This document shows positions 1-9,328 of a stretch of DNA of 64,000 bases, piece after piece. The notes beneath the pieces are model-generated. The model had not been told where the DNA came from. It made no database searches and was given only the letters and a program-made list of their open reading frames with translations. The stretch spans positions 434,001 to 498,000 of the forward strand of contig NZ_PXNO01000027.1 of the NCBI RefSeq assembly GCF_003007715.1, in the 5' to 3' direction. Both the position numbers and the translations under genes were made by a program. Every line of letters starts with the position of its first letter. Positions within the stretch are counted from its first letter, which is position 1. The DNA is from Marinobacter shengliensis. GTDB taxonomy: Bacteria; Pseudomonadota; Gammaproteobacteria; Pseudomonadales; Oleiphilaceae.

Positions 1-63
1 GTAGCGGAAGATCCCGCACGGCTTCCTTACGCGACCTGCGTCTTCCCGCGTTATCTTTCGCGA

Positions 64-105
64 CCCGGTCAGAGTTATCCCCCCTGCTGACCGGGCTTTT
101 TTTTT
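64..105 (+). terminator. Rho-independent terminator of an upstream gene outside the window
   Basis: A perfect 9-bp stem (CCCGGTCAG at 64-72 pairing with CTGACCGGG at 87-95) is followed by nine T residues at 97-105. It must end a plus-strand transcript whose gene lies left of the window, since no plus-strand gene precedes it here. Confidence 0.88.
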
Positions 106-166
106 GTGGACTTAACAGGATGGTGCACAGGCCCTTGAGTCCGGTTGCCTATCGCCTGATGTAGCG

Positions 167-275
167 CGCCCATGTGGGAGGCCCTTTCCAAAACCGTGCG
201 GAGCCAGGGATGGCGGAGCCGAGCGTACAGGGATGTATTCACAGCGTGTTTTGGAAAGGGCCTCCCACATGGGCG
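167..275. repeat. REP/MITE-like hairpin element with 28-bp perfect inverted repeats
   Basis: The arm at 167-194 is the exact reverse complement of 248-275 (28 of 28 bases). The arms enclose a 53-base spacer rich in GAGCC, GGGATGGCGG and GGATGTATTCACAGCG. It contains no believable gene. It sits between two transcription units, after a plus-strand terminator and just beyond the minus-strand terminator of the malK-like gene. The architecture matches dispersed intergenic palindromic repeats common in marine gammaproteobacteria; that this one is dispersed cannot be tested from one window, where I see only one copy. Confidence 0.75.
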
Positions 276-315
276 TGCGGCCGGCTGTCACCAGTGAGGT
301 CAAGGTAGGGGGAAC

Positions 316-340
316 AAAAAAGCCGGTAACGAACACCGGC
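316..340 (-). terminator. Rho-independent terminator of the malK-like gene
   Basis: Read on the minus strand, GCCGGT (340-335) pairs with ACCGGC (327-322) around a short loop and is followed by six T residues (321-316). It lies 44 bases past the stop codon of the malK-like gene and ends the minus-strand carbohydrate cluster. Confidence 0.85.
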
Positions 341-383
341 CAAGGAGAGTGTACTGCAGATCAAATCAGAAGCGGGCAGGGCC

Positions 384-1499
384 CTAGAAGTCGATGCACG
401 GTTCCTGATAGAGGCGGGGGCAGGCGGTGCCGTCGTCCCGGAACAGGTGGCACTTGTTGGCATTCAGCCCCAGAGTCATGGGTGCGCCTTCCTGAACGGG
501 GTTACCGCCATCGGTGCGCATGGTCAGCACGCCCTCCACGTTGCTAACGTCCAGGTGCACCAGGGTCTGATAACCCAGACGCTCGACAACGTGAACCTCA
601 CCTTGCAGGTACATGTCGGCCTCCTGGTCTTCGGTCAGGTGTTCCGGACGTATACCCAGAGTGACGTTTTCGCCCTCAAGCAGGTTATGACCATTCACCG
701 GCAATTCCAGCTGATGGTCACCCGGCAGGGTCACGGTGACCGACTGGTTACTGGCAGAAGCCACCTGGCAGTCGATGAAGTTCATCTTCGGTGAGCCGAT
801 AAAGCCCGCCACAAAGCGGGTGGCCGGATAGTGGTAGAGTTCCATGGGCTTGCCCACCTGGGCAATGCAGCCGTTATCCAAAGCCACGATTTTGTCGGCC
901 ATGGTCATGGCTTCCACCTGATCGTGGGTGACATAAATCATGGTGGCGCCCAGGCGTTTGTGCAGGCGGGATATTTCGATCCGCATCTGAACGCGCAGCG
1001 AGGCATCCAGGTTGGACAGCGGCTCGTCAAACAGGAACACCGCCGGCTCCCGAACGATGGTACGGCCGATGGCGACCCGCTGGCGTTGGCCGCCAGACAG
1101 GTCTTTGGGCTTGCGCTCCAGGAGCTTGTCCAGTTGCAGCAGGGTGGCGGCGTCCTGAACCCTCCGGTTGATTTCGTCCTTGTGGGTTTTCGCGAGCTTC
1201 AGGCCGAAGGCCATGTTCTCCGCCACATCCATGTGGGGGTAGAGGGCGTAAGACTGGAAGACCATGCCCACTTCCCGTTCTTTGGGGGGCAGGTCATTCA
1301 CCCGGCCATTTCCGATGTACAAGTCGCCGGTGGTTATGTCCTCCAGCCCGGCAATCATTCGCAGCAGTGTCGACTTGCCGCAGCCGGAGGGGCCGACGAA
1401 CACCACAAACTCGCCGTCATCGATGTCCAGGTTCACGTTCTTGGTTACCTGGGCGTCGTCATAGCTTTTACAGATATTTCTCAGGGTTACACTGGCCAT
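384..1499 (-). CDS. MalK/UgpC-type sugar ABC transporter ATP-binding protein
   Basis: The cytoplasmic ATPase of a carbohydrate importer of the CUT1 type, 371 aa, the usual length of MalK/UgpC proteins. The nucleotide-binding domain occupies about residues 1-235: Walker [10 protein letters not shown] (36-44), Q-loop [11 protein letters not shown], signature [13 protein letters not shown] (from 134), Walker B AVFLFDEP, and the switch His in [12 protein letters not shown]. The C-terminal third is the regulatory TOBE/OB extension seen in MalK. No permease or binding protein for sugars is in the window, so the partners are elsewhere or the ATPase is shared. It lies 31 bases after the alpha-glucosidase stop on the same strand, so maltose, glucose-oligomer or similar uptake is inferred. 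The exact substrate is not readable; UgpC-like glycerol-3-phosphate use is an alternative given glpD upstream. Confidence 0.9.
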   Translation of the reverse strand: MASVTLRNICKSYDDAQVTKNVNLDIDDGEFVVFVGPSGCGKSTLLRMIAGLEDITTGDLYIGNGRVNDLPPKEREVGMVFQSYALYPHMDVAENMAFGLKLAKTHKDEINRRVQDAATLLQLDKLLERKPKDLSGGQRQRVAIGRTIVREPAVFLFDEPLSNLDASLRVQMRIEISRLHKRLGATMIYVTHDQVEAMTMADKIVALDNGCIAQVGKPMELYHYPATRFVAGFIGSPKMNFIDCQVASASNQSVTVTLPGDHQLELPVNGHNLLEGENVTLGIRPEHLTEDQEADMYLQGEVHVVERLGYQTLVHLDVSNVEGVLTMRTDGGNPVQEGAPMTLGLNANKCHLFRDDGTACPRLYQEPCIDF

Positions 1500-1530
1500 A
1501 GCGTTTATCTTCTTGATCGATGGTCACCCG

Positions 1531-3144
1531 TCAGAGCCTGGCGATTTCAATACCCCAGGGCCCCAGTTTCAGTTGTTTGCCGTGCCATTGACCGCCGATG
1601 AAATCGGGGGTTCCGGTCATGGGAGAGCCTTGCGCCGGCAGCGTCACGGTATTTCCGGTCTCGCTCAGGTTCAGAGCGATGATCAAGCGTTCCTCGCCAA
1701 GACTCCTGACGAACACCAGTGTGTCCTTCGGGCTCTTGAGGAATTCGATGTCTCCTTCCAGCAGGACAGCCTGCTCCCGACGCCAGCCCAGAAAACTCCG
1801 GTAGGCGGTGAGCACGGAATTATCTTCGGCATGCTGCAGGGCAACGGCGGCGTTGTAATGATCATCATACACGGGCAGCCAGGGGCTGGTGCTGGAAAAG
1901 CCGCCGTGGGTTTCTTCGTGGTGCCAGACCATGGGAGTCCTGCAGCCGTCCCGGCCCTTGTACTCTGGCCAGAAGTTGATGCCGTAAGGGTCCACGAGGT
2001 CTTCGTACTGGAGCTCCGCTTCGGTCAGGCCAAGCTCTTCACCCTGGTAGATGCACACGCTGCCCCGCAGTGTCAGCAACATGGCCATGTAGGCTTTGAG
2101 CTGTTGTTCCGAGCGGGCCTGCCAGCGCGTGGCCACCCGTGCCACATCGTGGTTGCCAATAGCCCAGCACGGCCAGCCGTCGGTCAGTTTCTGTTCAATG
2201 GTGTCCACGGTCTTGCGGAAAAAGTCGGCACCATGTTGCTCGGTCAGCAGGTCAAACGAGTAGGCCATGTGCAGCTTGTCACCGCCACTGGTGTAGTCTG
2301 CCATGGTTTGCAACGAATCATCATCGCCGATCTCGCCCACGGTCGTGGTGCCCGGGTACTGATCCAGCAGCACGCGTAGCCGTTTCAGGAACGTCAGGTT
2401 CTCCGGCTGGGTTTTGTCATGCTTGTGATGCTGGTAGGCGTAGGGGTTTTCCTTGCGAACACCGATGGAGCCTTCCTGCAATGCCTTGCTTGGCGGGTTG
2501 TCTCGCAGCTTGCGGTCATGGAAGCAGAAGTTGATGGCATCCAGGCGGAACCCGTCAACTCCCCGGTCCAGCCAGAATTTCACATCGGACAGCACCTGTT
2601 CCTGAACCTCCGGGTTGTGGAAGTTCAGGTCTGGCTGACTGGCCAGGAAGTTGTGCAGGTAGTACTGCTTGCGGCGACTGTCCCAGGCCCAGGAGGAACC
2701 GCCGAACACGGACAGCCAGTTGTTGGGCGGAGAGCCGTCTGGCTTGGGATCGGCCCACACATACCAGTCGGCTTTTGGATTGTCCCGGGACTGGCGACTT
2801 TCCACAAACCAGGGGTGTTGGTCGGAAGAGTGGCTCAGCACCTGGTCGATCATGATCTTCAAGCCCCGCTTGTGGGCTTCGGCGATCAGTTCATCGAAAT
2901 CCTTCAGGGTTCCGAATATCGGGTCGACATTGCGGTAGTCAGAGACGTCGTATCCAAAGTCTTTCATCGGAGAGGTGAAAAACGGGGACAGCCAGATGGC
3001 ATCCACATTCAGGCTGGCGATGTAGTCCAGCTTGGCGGTCACCCCGGGCAGGTCGCCTACACCGTCGCCGTTAGAGTCATAGAAACTGCGTGGATACACT
3101 TGATAGATAACGGCGCCACGCCACCAGTCCGGATTTCTGCTCAT
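1531..3144 (-). CDS. GH13 alpha-glucosidase (Halomonas HaG-like, subfamily 23)
   Basis: A 537-aa cytoplasmic glycoside hydrolase with no signal peptide, releasing glucose from short alpha-glucosides. The (beta/alpha)8 barrel starts at once (WWRGAVIYQVYPRSF). The catalytic residues are visible: nucleophile Asp202 in GFRLDA, acid/base Glu271 in TTVGEIGDDD, and the transition-state Asp333 in IGNHD. From memory, these positions and much of the sequence match the characterised Halomonas sp. H11 alpha-glucosidase (GH13_23), which has the same numbering. It probably acts on sugars imported by the transporter whose ATPase follows directly. MalT-box-like sites stand 110-150 bases upstream, so induction by the neighbouring MalT-type activator is likely. 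Oligo-1,6-glucosidase activity cannot be excluded. Confidence 0.93.
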   Translation of the reverse strand: MSRNPDWWRGAVIYQVYPRSFYDSNGDGVGDLPGVTAKLDYIASLNVDAIWLSPFFTSPMKDFGYDVSDYRNVDPIFGTLKDFDELIAEAHKRGLKIMIDQVLSHSSDQHPWFVESRQSRDNPKADWYVWADPKPDGSPPNNWLSVFGGSSWAWDSRRKQYYLHNFLASQPDLNFHNPEVQEQVLSDVKFWLDRGVDGFRLDAINFCFHDRKLRDNPPSKALQEGSIGVRKENPYAYQHHKHDKTQPENLTFLKRLRVLLDQYPGTTTVGEIGDDDSLQTMADYTSGGDKLHMAYSFDLLTEQHGADFFRKTVDTIEQKLTDGWPCWAIGNHDVARVATRWQARSEQQLKAYMAMLLTLRGSVCIYQGEELGLTEAELQYEDLVDPYGINFWPEYKGRDGCRTPMVWHHEETHGGFSSTSPWLPVYDDHYNAAVALQHAEDNSVLTAYRSFLGWRREQAVLLEGDIEFLKSPKDTLVFVRSLGEERLIIALNLSETGNTVTLPAQGSPMTGTPDFIGGQWHGKQLKLGPWGIEIARL

Positions 3145-3252
3145 CTTGCCTCACTTACACCCTGGTGGTGAAAAGTTCTTGTTGTGCGATGGAGGCGAAT
3201 CCCCACCGATCAATACACCTGCCATGGTGCGATGTTGCCTTGGGTGGTTCAT

Positions 3253-3262
3253 CCTCCTGCCC
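3253..3262 (-). promoter_or_regulatory. Candidate MalT box 1 (one mismatch)
   Basis: The minus strand reads GGGCAGGAGG, one base off the E. coli MalT box GGGGA(T/G)GAGG. It lies about 110 bases before the alpha-glucosidase start, in the 211-base gap downstream of the malT-like gene. It is in opposite orientation to the perfect site at 3285-3294. Confidence 0.5.
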
Positions 3263-3284
3263 GTGTTTTTGTCGGCGTAGCCGG

Positions 3285-3294
3285 GGGGAGGAGG
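3285..3294 (+). promoter_or_regulatory. Candidate MalT box 2 (perfect match)
   Basis: GGGGAGGAGG on the plus strand fits GGGGA(T/G)GAGG exactly. The surrounding run is G-rich, so a chance match is possible. Position, pairing with an inverted near-match 23 bases away, and the adjacent MalT-type regulator gene together argue for a real operator of the alpha-glucosidase/malK transcript. Confidence 0.55.
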
Positions 3295-3355
3295 GGGGCG
3301 TAGCGGGGCGTATGGGGTAGTAGTGGCCGTGAAGGGCGGAGGAGCCGAGACCGGC

Positions 3356-6130
3356 TCACTCCCCCTGGATTTTGCTCAGCAGGTCCTTGGCCAGTTCAAT
3401 CGCTTCCGAGCGGTGGCTGATGTTCTGCTTCTGGTACAGGCTGCGGATGTGGGTTTTCACCGTGGTGGAAGCCACTTTAAGATGCTCGGCGATCTGGTCG
3501 TTGGACAGGCCGGCATGAATCAGGCTCAGTATCTGCCACTCTCGTCGGGTCAGGGGCGAGGTGCGAATCAGTTCCGGCACATCCGGCCGGTCGATGATGT
3601 CCTGGATGATGGCTTCGTCCAGGGAAATCCGGATCGCCCGGCTGAAATCCCGCTGCTGTTGGGCAAGCTGAATCAGGCGCTCGGCCCGCTGCTGTTCCAT
3701 GCCCTCAATCAGGCCGTCGTTGATCAGCGCTTTGAGAATGACGATCAGCACCTTGCCCAGGCGCAGAAAACTTCCCACTGCGCCGGTGGTGCTGGCAAGT
3801 TCCAGGGCCAGGCGCATGTGTTCCAGAGCCTTTTCGCGATTTTCGATCTGCCAGAACAGATAGGCCAGCGCGATATGGTTGCGGTTAAGGTCGGTTTTCA
3901 GGCCGATCTGGCCGGCAACGCTGGTCAGTGCCTCCAGGATTGGCCGGGCGTCCTGATATTGGCCCAGACTCATCAGGGCACGGGCCCGGTTTCGACCGTT
4001 GCACTGATAGAAATGGTTGGTTGCCGCCTCCGGTTTACACGGTGGTGCAATGGTCAGCCAACGCTGAATGGCATCCTGGTCCCGCACGGCGTCCCAGTAC
4101 GTCAGCATGGTGGCATGGGCGTTGGCAACCCAATCCAGATGGTAGTCGCCAGCGGCGAGCATCTTCTGGACCTTGGCGATGTAGTCCGCACACAGGCTCT
4201 GGCGGCCGCGGGCCTGTGCAACCTTGGCCAGAGTGGTGTAGCTCTGGACATACCAGCGTTCGCCCTGGGCTTCCAGAATCTCTATGCCCTGGAGTGCGCA
4301 ACGTTCCGCGCTCTCCAGGTGATGCCATTCCCACATCACCTGACTGCGGATCCGGAACAGGAACTCGAGAATGGGCAGGTGGTTCAGCTGGTTCTCTTCG
4401 GCATATTGAAATGCCCGCTCCTGAATGTTGTAGGCCTTTTGTAAAAGCCCCATTGCCACGCTGATCTCGCTTTGCTGGCACAGGGCCCAGATCACGTTCT
4501 GGTGCGCCTGATGGGCCCGGGCCATATGTTCGGTTTCCTGCATCCGGGTCAAGGCCTCCTGCAGTTCGCCCCGGACAAACAGGGCTTCACCCAGAACCGA
4601 AGCAGCTGCAACCCGTGAGGTGGGCAGGTAGGCGGCGTCTTGCGCTACCGCTTCCCGTGCCAATGCCAGGGCGCGGTCGCTGTCGCCATAGTTCATAGCC
4701 ACCTGGGCTCTGATGGCACTGAATTCGCCATGGACTGTCCGCTGGGACTCCTCGCTCATGACCGCTTTCAGTTGGGTCTCAGCGGCGGATAGCCAGTTTT
4801 CTACCTCGTCGAACTTGTATTGTCCCTGGGCTACCCAGGCCCGAAGCAACGTCAGTGTTGGATCTTCTGCAATGATTTTCTGGGGCAGGGCGTCCAGGCA
4901 TCGTTGCAGTAGCGTGAACTGGCCTTCGGTAAAGAACTTGCGGCCATGCTGATTCAGAACCCGGGTAATGCGCTCCGGGTCTTCTGCGGCGACTGCATGC
5001 CGGGCGGCCTCCTCTGCGTGGTCCAGCTCCAGCCACGCATCGGTGGCGCGCTGGTGCAAGGCTCTCTGATTTTCCTGTGTGGTACTGGCAAGCAGGTGCC
5101 GCAGGTAGACGGAGAACAGCTGGTGATAACGAAACCAGAGCGCGCTGTTATCAACGGGCGTGATGAACAACCCCATGGCCAGGAGGCTGCCGAGCAGTGC
5201 CTGGCCATCGGAATCGTTCATCACCCGCATGACCATGCCCGCGTTGAAACGGTCAAGGATGCTGGTGCGCAGGAGGAAGGAGCGTTGTTGTTCACTCAGG
5301 TCCTGCCCGACCAGTTCGTCAAAGTAGTCAAAAATGTGCTGGTTACCCTGGTCAAGCTGGTCGACAAAATGACTGAACTCGATGCTGGTGCGGGCGGAGG
5401 CAGACAACAGTTGCAGCGCCGAAACCCAGCCTTCTACCCGTCGAACCGCCCGCTCGATGTTTTCCCGGGAAACCTCAAATGGCAGCCGTTGCTCGAAGTA
5501 GCTTTGCGCCTCATCGGCATCAAAGGCGAGATCCCTGCTGGTAATTTCAATCATTTGCCCCTTCATCCTGAGCTGGGCAACACCCAGGGGCGGAAGTGTT
5601 CTGGATATGACAACAAGAGTGAGGTAGGGCGGCAGATGTCGCAGCAGGAACCGGAGCCCTTGATGAATCTCCGGGTTGGTGATGACCTGGTAGTCATCAA
5701 GCACCAGGTAACTGGGATCTTCAGAAGGTGGCAGTCCGGCAAGAAGTTCTGTGAGAAATGATTCGAGACCGTGACCCTGCTGGCCCTCTGTTGGATCAAA
5801 CGCAGGCATATCCGGCGTATCGACAATCTGATCAAGGGCATGGGCCAGATACCCGGCAAACCGGACGGGGTCGTTGTCGGTACTTTCCAGGCGGTACCAT
5901 GCGGCCTTTGCCTCCAGCTCATCCAGGCGTTCGGCCAGGGTGGTGGTTTTGCCATAGCCTGCAGGAGCGTGAACCAGCAACAGGGAGACCGGCTCCTGGG
6001 TCTGCAGCAGGTCGTTAAATTTTTCCCGGGCTAACAAGCCGGCCGGCGGCAAAGGGGCGCTGGTTTTAGCGGCAATAAAGGTCAGGTTTGATGGCGCCGG
6101 TGTGGTTGGCATGAACGGTTTCTCAGACAT
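3356..6130 (-). CDS. malT: MalT-type LuxR-family transcriptional activator
   Basis: A 924-aa signal-transduction ATPase of the MalT/LAL type, close to the 901 aa of E. coli MalT. The N-terminal NTPase domain carries Walker A APAGYGKTTT (from about 55) and a Walker B-like stretch YLVLDDYQVI. A long helical, TPR-like sensor region follows. The last 65 residues form a LuxR helix-turn-helix (LTRREWQILSLIHAGLSNDQ, then VASTTVKTHIRSLYQ). Such proteins bind ATP and an inducer, oligomerise and activate carbohydrate operons. The neighbours, alpha-glucosidase and malK-like gene on the same strand with MalT-box-like sites between, support regulation of those genes. It begins 55 bases after glpD and may also be transcribed from the glpD promoter. 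The inducer (maltotriose in E. coli) is not known here. Confidence 0.85.
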   Translation of the reverse strand: MSEKPFMPTTPAPSNLTFIAAKTSAPLPPAGLLAREKFNDLLQTQEPVSLLLVHAPAGYGKTTTLAERLDELEAKAAWYRLESTDNDPVRFAGYLAHALDQIVDTPDMPAFDPTEGQQGHGLESFLTELLAGLPPSEDPSYLVLDDYQVITNPEIHQGLRFLLRHLPPYLTLVVISRTLPPLGVAQLRMKGQMIEITSRDLAFDADEAQSYFEQRLPFEVSRENIERAVRRVEGWVSALQLLSASARTSIEFSHFVDQLDQGNQHIFDYFDELVGQDLSEQQRSFLLRTSILDRFNAGMVMRVMNDSDGQALLGSLLAMGLFITPVDNSALWFRYHQLFSVYLRHLLASTTQENQRALHQRATDAWLELDHAEEAARHAVAAEDPERITRVLNQHGRKFFTEGQFTLLQRCLDALPQKIIAEDPTLTLLRAWVAQGQYKFDEVENWLSAAETQLKAVMSEESQRTVHGEFSAIRAQVAMNYGDSDRALALAREAVAQDAAYLPTSRVAAASVLGEALFVRGELQEALTRMQETEHMARAHQAHQNVIWALCQQSEISVAMGLLQKAYNIQERAFQYAEENQLNHLPILEFLFRIRSQVMWEWHHLESAERCALQGIEILEAQGERWYVQSYTTLAKVAQARGRQSLCADYIAKVQKMLAAGDYHLDWVANAHATMLTYWDAVRDQDAIQRWLTIAPPCKPEAATNHFYQCNGRNRARALMSLGQYQDARPILEALTSVAGQIGLKTDLNRNHIALAYLFWQIENREKALEHMRLALELASTTGAVGSFLRLGKVLIVILKALINDGLIEGMEQQRAERLIQLAQQQRDFSRAIRISLDEAIIQDIIDRPDVPELIRTSPLTRREWQILSLIHAGLSNDQIAEHLKVASTTVKTHIRSLYQKQNISHRSEAIELAKDLLSKIQGE

Positions 6131-6185
6131 CTTATTATTGTCCTCTGGCCGAGCCAGGGTTAAACGTATTAGTCAATCACTGTGA

Positions 6186-7745
6186 TCAGGAAGCACACTC
6201 TAGCATTTCCAGGCTGAATTGGGACTGCAGGTAGTCTTTTAGCTTCTGGAGTTCCGCCTGGTTGATGTAGAGCCCCTGTTTTGTTCTTCGCCAAAGGACG
6301 TCTTCCGGAGTAACAGCCCATTCCCGCGTCACCAGGTAATCGACCTCCCGTTGGCTGAGAGTGTCGGTAAACCAGTGCCCGAGGTCATCCCTGGATTTGC
6401 AGCCGGCCAGGATCTGATGGCTGTCGGTACCGTAACAGCGCACGAATCTGCGGATACTGTCGGTGTTCAGCCACGGGTAGTTAATCTCAAGCTCCGCCGC
6501 CAGTTGTTGCTGGTTACCAAAGTCACCGCCCGGCAGAATGGCCTGCCTGGTCCAGGATTTTCCGGCGCCTGGGAAGTACTCGCATACTTTGTCGGTCACC
6601 GCCTCGGCCAGCTTCCGGAAGGTGGTGATCTTGCCGCCGAAAACGGAGATCAGGGGCGGCTGGCCGTCCTCTTCGTCTACCTCAAAGGAGTAGTCCCTGG
6701 AGGCAGTCTGGGCGGTTCCCTGTTCATCATCCATCAGTGGCCGGACACCGGAGTAGCTCCACACCACATCTTCCGGCCCAAGCTGTCGACGGAAGTACTG
6801 GTTGACGATGGTCAGCAGGTAATCGGTTTCTTCCGGTGATATCCGGGCCTCGGACGGGTTGCCTTCGTAATCCACATCGGTGGTGCCAATGAGGGAGAAG
6901 TGTTCTTCGTAGGGGATGACGAAGACGATTCGCTCGTCCTGATTCTGCAGGATGTAGGCCTCGGTGTCGGCGTTCAGGCGGGGCACCACAATGTGGCTGC
7001 CTTTGACCATCCGTATCTGTTTCGGGGCCTGCATGCCGAAGCTATCGCCGAACAGCTGGCTGACCCAGGGGCCGGTGGCGTTGACGATCACCTTGGCGTG
7101 AACGGTGTGTTGGCGATCTCTTCGGGTATCTTCCAGAACCGCTTTCCAGCGCGGGCCCTGGCGGCTCGCCTGAATGCAGCGAGTTTGTGTCAGTATGGTG
7201 GCGCCTTTCTGCTGCGCCTTGCGGGCGGAAAGCACCACCAGTCGGGCATCGTCCACCCAGCCGTCTGAGTACTCGAAACCTTTGGTAATGTCGGGTTTCA
7301 GGGGAGAGTTCTGGTCAAAGCTGATGGCCCTTGAGCCAGGCAGCATTTCCCGCTTTGCCAGGTGGTCGTAAAGAAACAGCCCGGTACGAATCATCCAGGC
7401 CGGGCGCAGGTGGGGCTGGTGAGGCAGGCGAAAGCGCATGGGCCACATGATGTGTGGCGCATTGCGTAACAGCGCCTCTCGCTCGGCCAGGGCCTCCCGG
7501 ACCAACCGGAATTCATAATGCTCCAGGTACCGAAGCCCGCCGTGGATCAGCTTGCTGCTGCTTGATGAGGTGGCGGATGCCAGATCGTTCATCTCGCACA
7601 GTATGACGTTCAGGCCACGCCCGGCAGCGTCCATGGCAATACCGGTACCGTTAACACCGCCGCCGATAACCAGCAGATCGCACTGGTCAGGAACGCCTGA
7701 CGGTTCGTTTGCTTCCATTCGTTGACTGCTTTGCCCTGTTAACAC
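6186..7745 (-). CDS. glpD: Aerobic glycerol-3-phosphate dehydrogenase
   Basis: FAD-dependent, membrane-associated oxidation of sn-glycerol-3-phosphate to dihydroxyacetone phosphate, feeding electrons to quinone. The 519-aa protein has the N-terminal dinucleotide motif VIGGGVNGTGIAMDAAGRG, the GlpD signature SSSSSKLIHGGLRYLE, and a C-terminal extension typical of GlpD of about 500 aa. The start shown is a GTG with an AGGGG element about nine bases upstream. An internal ATG at 7718 (MEANEPSG) would give a length closer to E. coli GlpD but has a poorer ribosome site. It is first in the minus-strand run glpD-malT-glucosidase-malK. No glpR, glpF or glpK is in the window. Confidence 0.93.
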   Translation of the reverse strand: MLTGQSSQRMEANEPSGVPDQCDLLVIGGGVNGTGIAMDAAGRGLNVILCEMNDLASATSSSSSKLIHGGLRYLEHYEFRLVREALAEREALLRNAPHIMWPMRFRLPHQPHLRPAWMIRTGLFLYDHLAKREMLPGSRAISFDQNSPLKPDITKGFEYSDGWVDDARLVVLSARKAQQKGATILTQTRCIQASRQGPRWKAVLEDTRRDRQHTVHAKVIVNATGPWVSQLFGDSFGMQAPKQIRMVKGSHIVVPRLNADTEAYILQNQDERIVFVIPYEEHFSLIGTTDVDYEGNPSEARISPEETDYLLTIVNQYFRRQLGPEDVVWSYSGVRPLMDDEQGTAQTASRDYSFEVDEEDGQPPLISVFGGKITTFRKLAEAVTDKVCEYFPGAGKSWTRQAILPGGDFGNQQQLAAELEINYPWLNTDSIRRFVRCYGTDSHQILAGCKSRDDLGHWFTDTLSQREVDYLVTREWAVTPEDVLWRRTKQGLYINQAELQKLKDYLQSQFSLEMLECAS

Positions 7746-7867
7746 GCCTGCTTGCCCCTGATCATCCTTTGAGTGAATGCTGATTATCAGAGAATGAACG
7801 CAGGGGGTAAAGCGACGGCGTCACTGAATGGCCGCCCCGTGGGCAGGATGCCCCGGGGCCGGCCGGG

Positions 7868-9118
7868 TCAGAGTGAAACCGGTTTGCCGGCTTCACGGCG
7901 GCGAGCTTCCCACTCTTCCCTGGTCTGGGCGGCCTCGTCGCCGGGCATGGAATCGATGATGTCGAAGTAGTCCGAGCTGAACTGGTCCGCCATGATCTTC
8001 TCACGGGGCTTTACCTTCACCACATAGACGGTCTGCACGTTCTGGTGGTCAAATGCCCGCCAGTACTGCTCGTCTTTCAGGAAGCTATAGCGATGCCCCT
8101 CAAGTTCCCGGATGACCGCTCGGGTATTGGTGGTGCCGGCGCGTTCGACGGCGGCTTTATACTGGTAAACAATGCTGTAGGCCGACGCGGCAGACGAGGA
8201 TGGGCGCATTTCGTAGCGGCTGGAAAAAGCTTCAACAAAATCTTTGCCCCGCTGATAGTTGTTTTCATAGGGCAGGTTCCATACCCAGGGGGCGGCGCCC
8301 ACCACCCCTTCCATGATGGTTGGTCCGACCTGGCGTGCCATTCCCAGGGTGAGGTTTGGCACCACAACCTGCATTCGTTTGGTCAGGCCCATCTCATAGG
8401 CGGCGTTAAGGGCTCTGACCATGTCGTCGCCAAAGAGCACCAGCATCAGTACTTCTGCGTCACTCTCGGCGGCTTGCTCCAGGGCCACCCGGAAGTCAGT
8501 AATCAGCGCCCGGGGGAAGGGCGTTTTCACGCCTTTATGCTGTTCTGTGTCTTCGGTGTTGGAAAACTTTCGCACAGACTCTTCCACTGACCAGCCCCAG
8601 GTGTAGTCGGCAGTGATGTAGAAGTAGCTCTGGTCTGCGTGGTGGCGATTGAGGTATTGGCTCAAGGCCTTGGCGGTCATCCAGGCATTGTAGGGTTCCC
8701 GGAACATATGGCTGTGGCCTTCACTGCCGGTGGTGGCATTGGAATAGGTAAGGGTGCCGAAATAGAGTCGATTGCGATCCCTGGCTGCCTTGCCTGATGA
8801 AATGGCAACGGCACTGGATACTCCGCCAAAGACCATCTGTGCACCCTCACGGTCGATGAGCTCGGCAGTGTTCTGTGCGCCCTGGTCGGGTTCACCGCGG
8901 GAATTGCGGATAACCAGTTCCAGGGGCTGCCCCATCACGCCGCCGGCTCGATTGATCTCATCAACCGCGAGGAAAGCCCCCAGTCGTTGCTGAAGCCCCT
9001 GGTCTTTGTAGCGGCCAGTCTGAGGGTAGTTGAGTCCTATCTTGAGTGTTTCTGCATACACTACCGAGCTGCCCAGCAGCAGTAGACATGCCGTGAGCAG
9101 GAAGTTTCTGAAACTCAT
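7868..9118 (-). CDS. Periplasmic ABC-type binding protein, branched-chain amino acid/amide family
   Basis: A 416-aa exported type I periplasmic binding protein (Peripla_BP_6, LivK/UrtA/AmiC group). I chose ATG 9118 because GGAGG precedes it by nine bases and it opens a clean Sec signal peptide ending VVYAE; an upstream start at 9178 would put a charged stretch before it. The mature part starts LKIGLNYPQTGRYKDQG and contains the VDEINRAGGVMGQPLELVI motif of this family. No permease or ATPase genes flank it. Instead it is divergent from a chemotaxis receptor. I infer it may act as a solute sensor for that receptor or serve a transporter encoded elsewhere. The ligand is unknown. Confidence 0.82.
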   Translation of the reverse strand: MSFRNFLLTACLLLLGSSVVYAETLKIGLNYPQTGRYKDQGLQQRLGAFLAVDEINRAGGVMGQPLELVIRNSRGEPDQGAQNTAELIDREGAQMVFGGVSSAVAISSGKAARDRNRLYFGTLTYSNATTGSEGHSHMFREPYNAWMTAKALSQYLNRHHADQSYFYITADYTWGWSVEESVRKFSNTEDTEQHKGVKTPFPRALITDFRVALEQAAESDAEVLMLVLFGDDMVRALNAAYEMGLTKRMQVVVPNLTLGMARQVGPTIMEGVVGAAPWVWNLPYENNYQRGKDFVEAFSSRYEMRPSSSAASAYSIVYQYKAAVERAGTTNTRAVIRELEGHRYSFLKDEQYWRAFDHQNVQTVYVVKVKPREKIMADQFSSDYFDIIDSMPGDEAAQTREEWEARRREAGKPVSL

Positions 9119-9313
9119 TGTGGTTGGCCTCCAACGGTTTGGACCCCGAATGCGGGTTATTTTTGTTGTTCGGATCAAGCAGGATTAGTGTCTGCCCTCG
9201 TTGGTAGCTCAACAATGGGACTTAAGTGGAATTTGGCGTAACAATTTGTAGGGTCTTGATATGCATCAGGTTGTGCGAAAATGGTGCGTGATTTTGCGTC
9301 ATGTCCTGTGTGT

Positions 9314-9328
9314 GCACCAACCTGGTGC
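9314..9328. promoter_or_regulatory. Inverted repeat in the binding-protein/MCP divergent spacer
   Basis: The 362-base spacer between the divergent genes (9119-9480) holds no gene. The only clear symmetry is GCACCA-ACC-TGGTGC, six-base arms around three bases, about 150 bases before the MCP start. It could be an operator; nothing identifies the protein that binds it. Confidence 0.3.

Noticed and set aside
831..1601. Plus-strand open frame of 256 codons
   Set aside because: It lies wholly antisense to the malK-like gene and its upstream gap. Its composition is the mirror of that gene, with no signal, domain or ribosome site.
4946..5761. Plus-strand open frame of 271 codons inside malT
   Set aside because: Antisense shadow of a gene with strong NTPase and LuxR motifs. 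High GC favours long open frames on the opposite strand.
9278..9296. Possible sigma-54 promoter (TGGTGC ... TTTGC) before the MCP gene
   Set aside because: The distance between the GG and GC elements is one base longer than the strict -24/-12 spacing, so it should not be functional.
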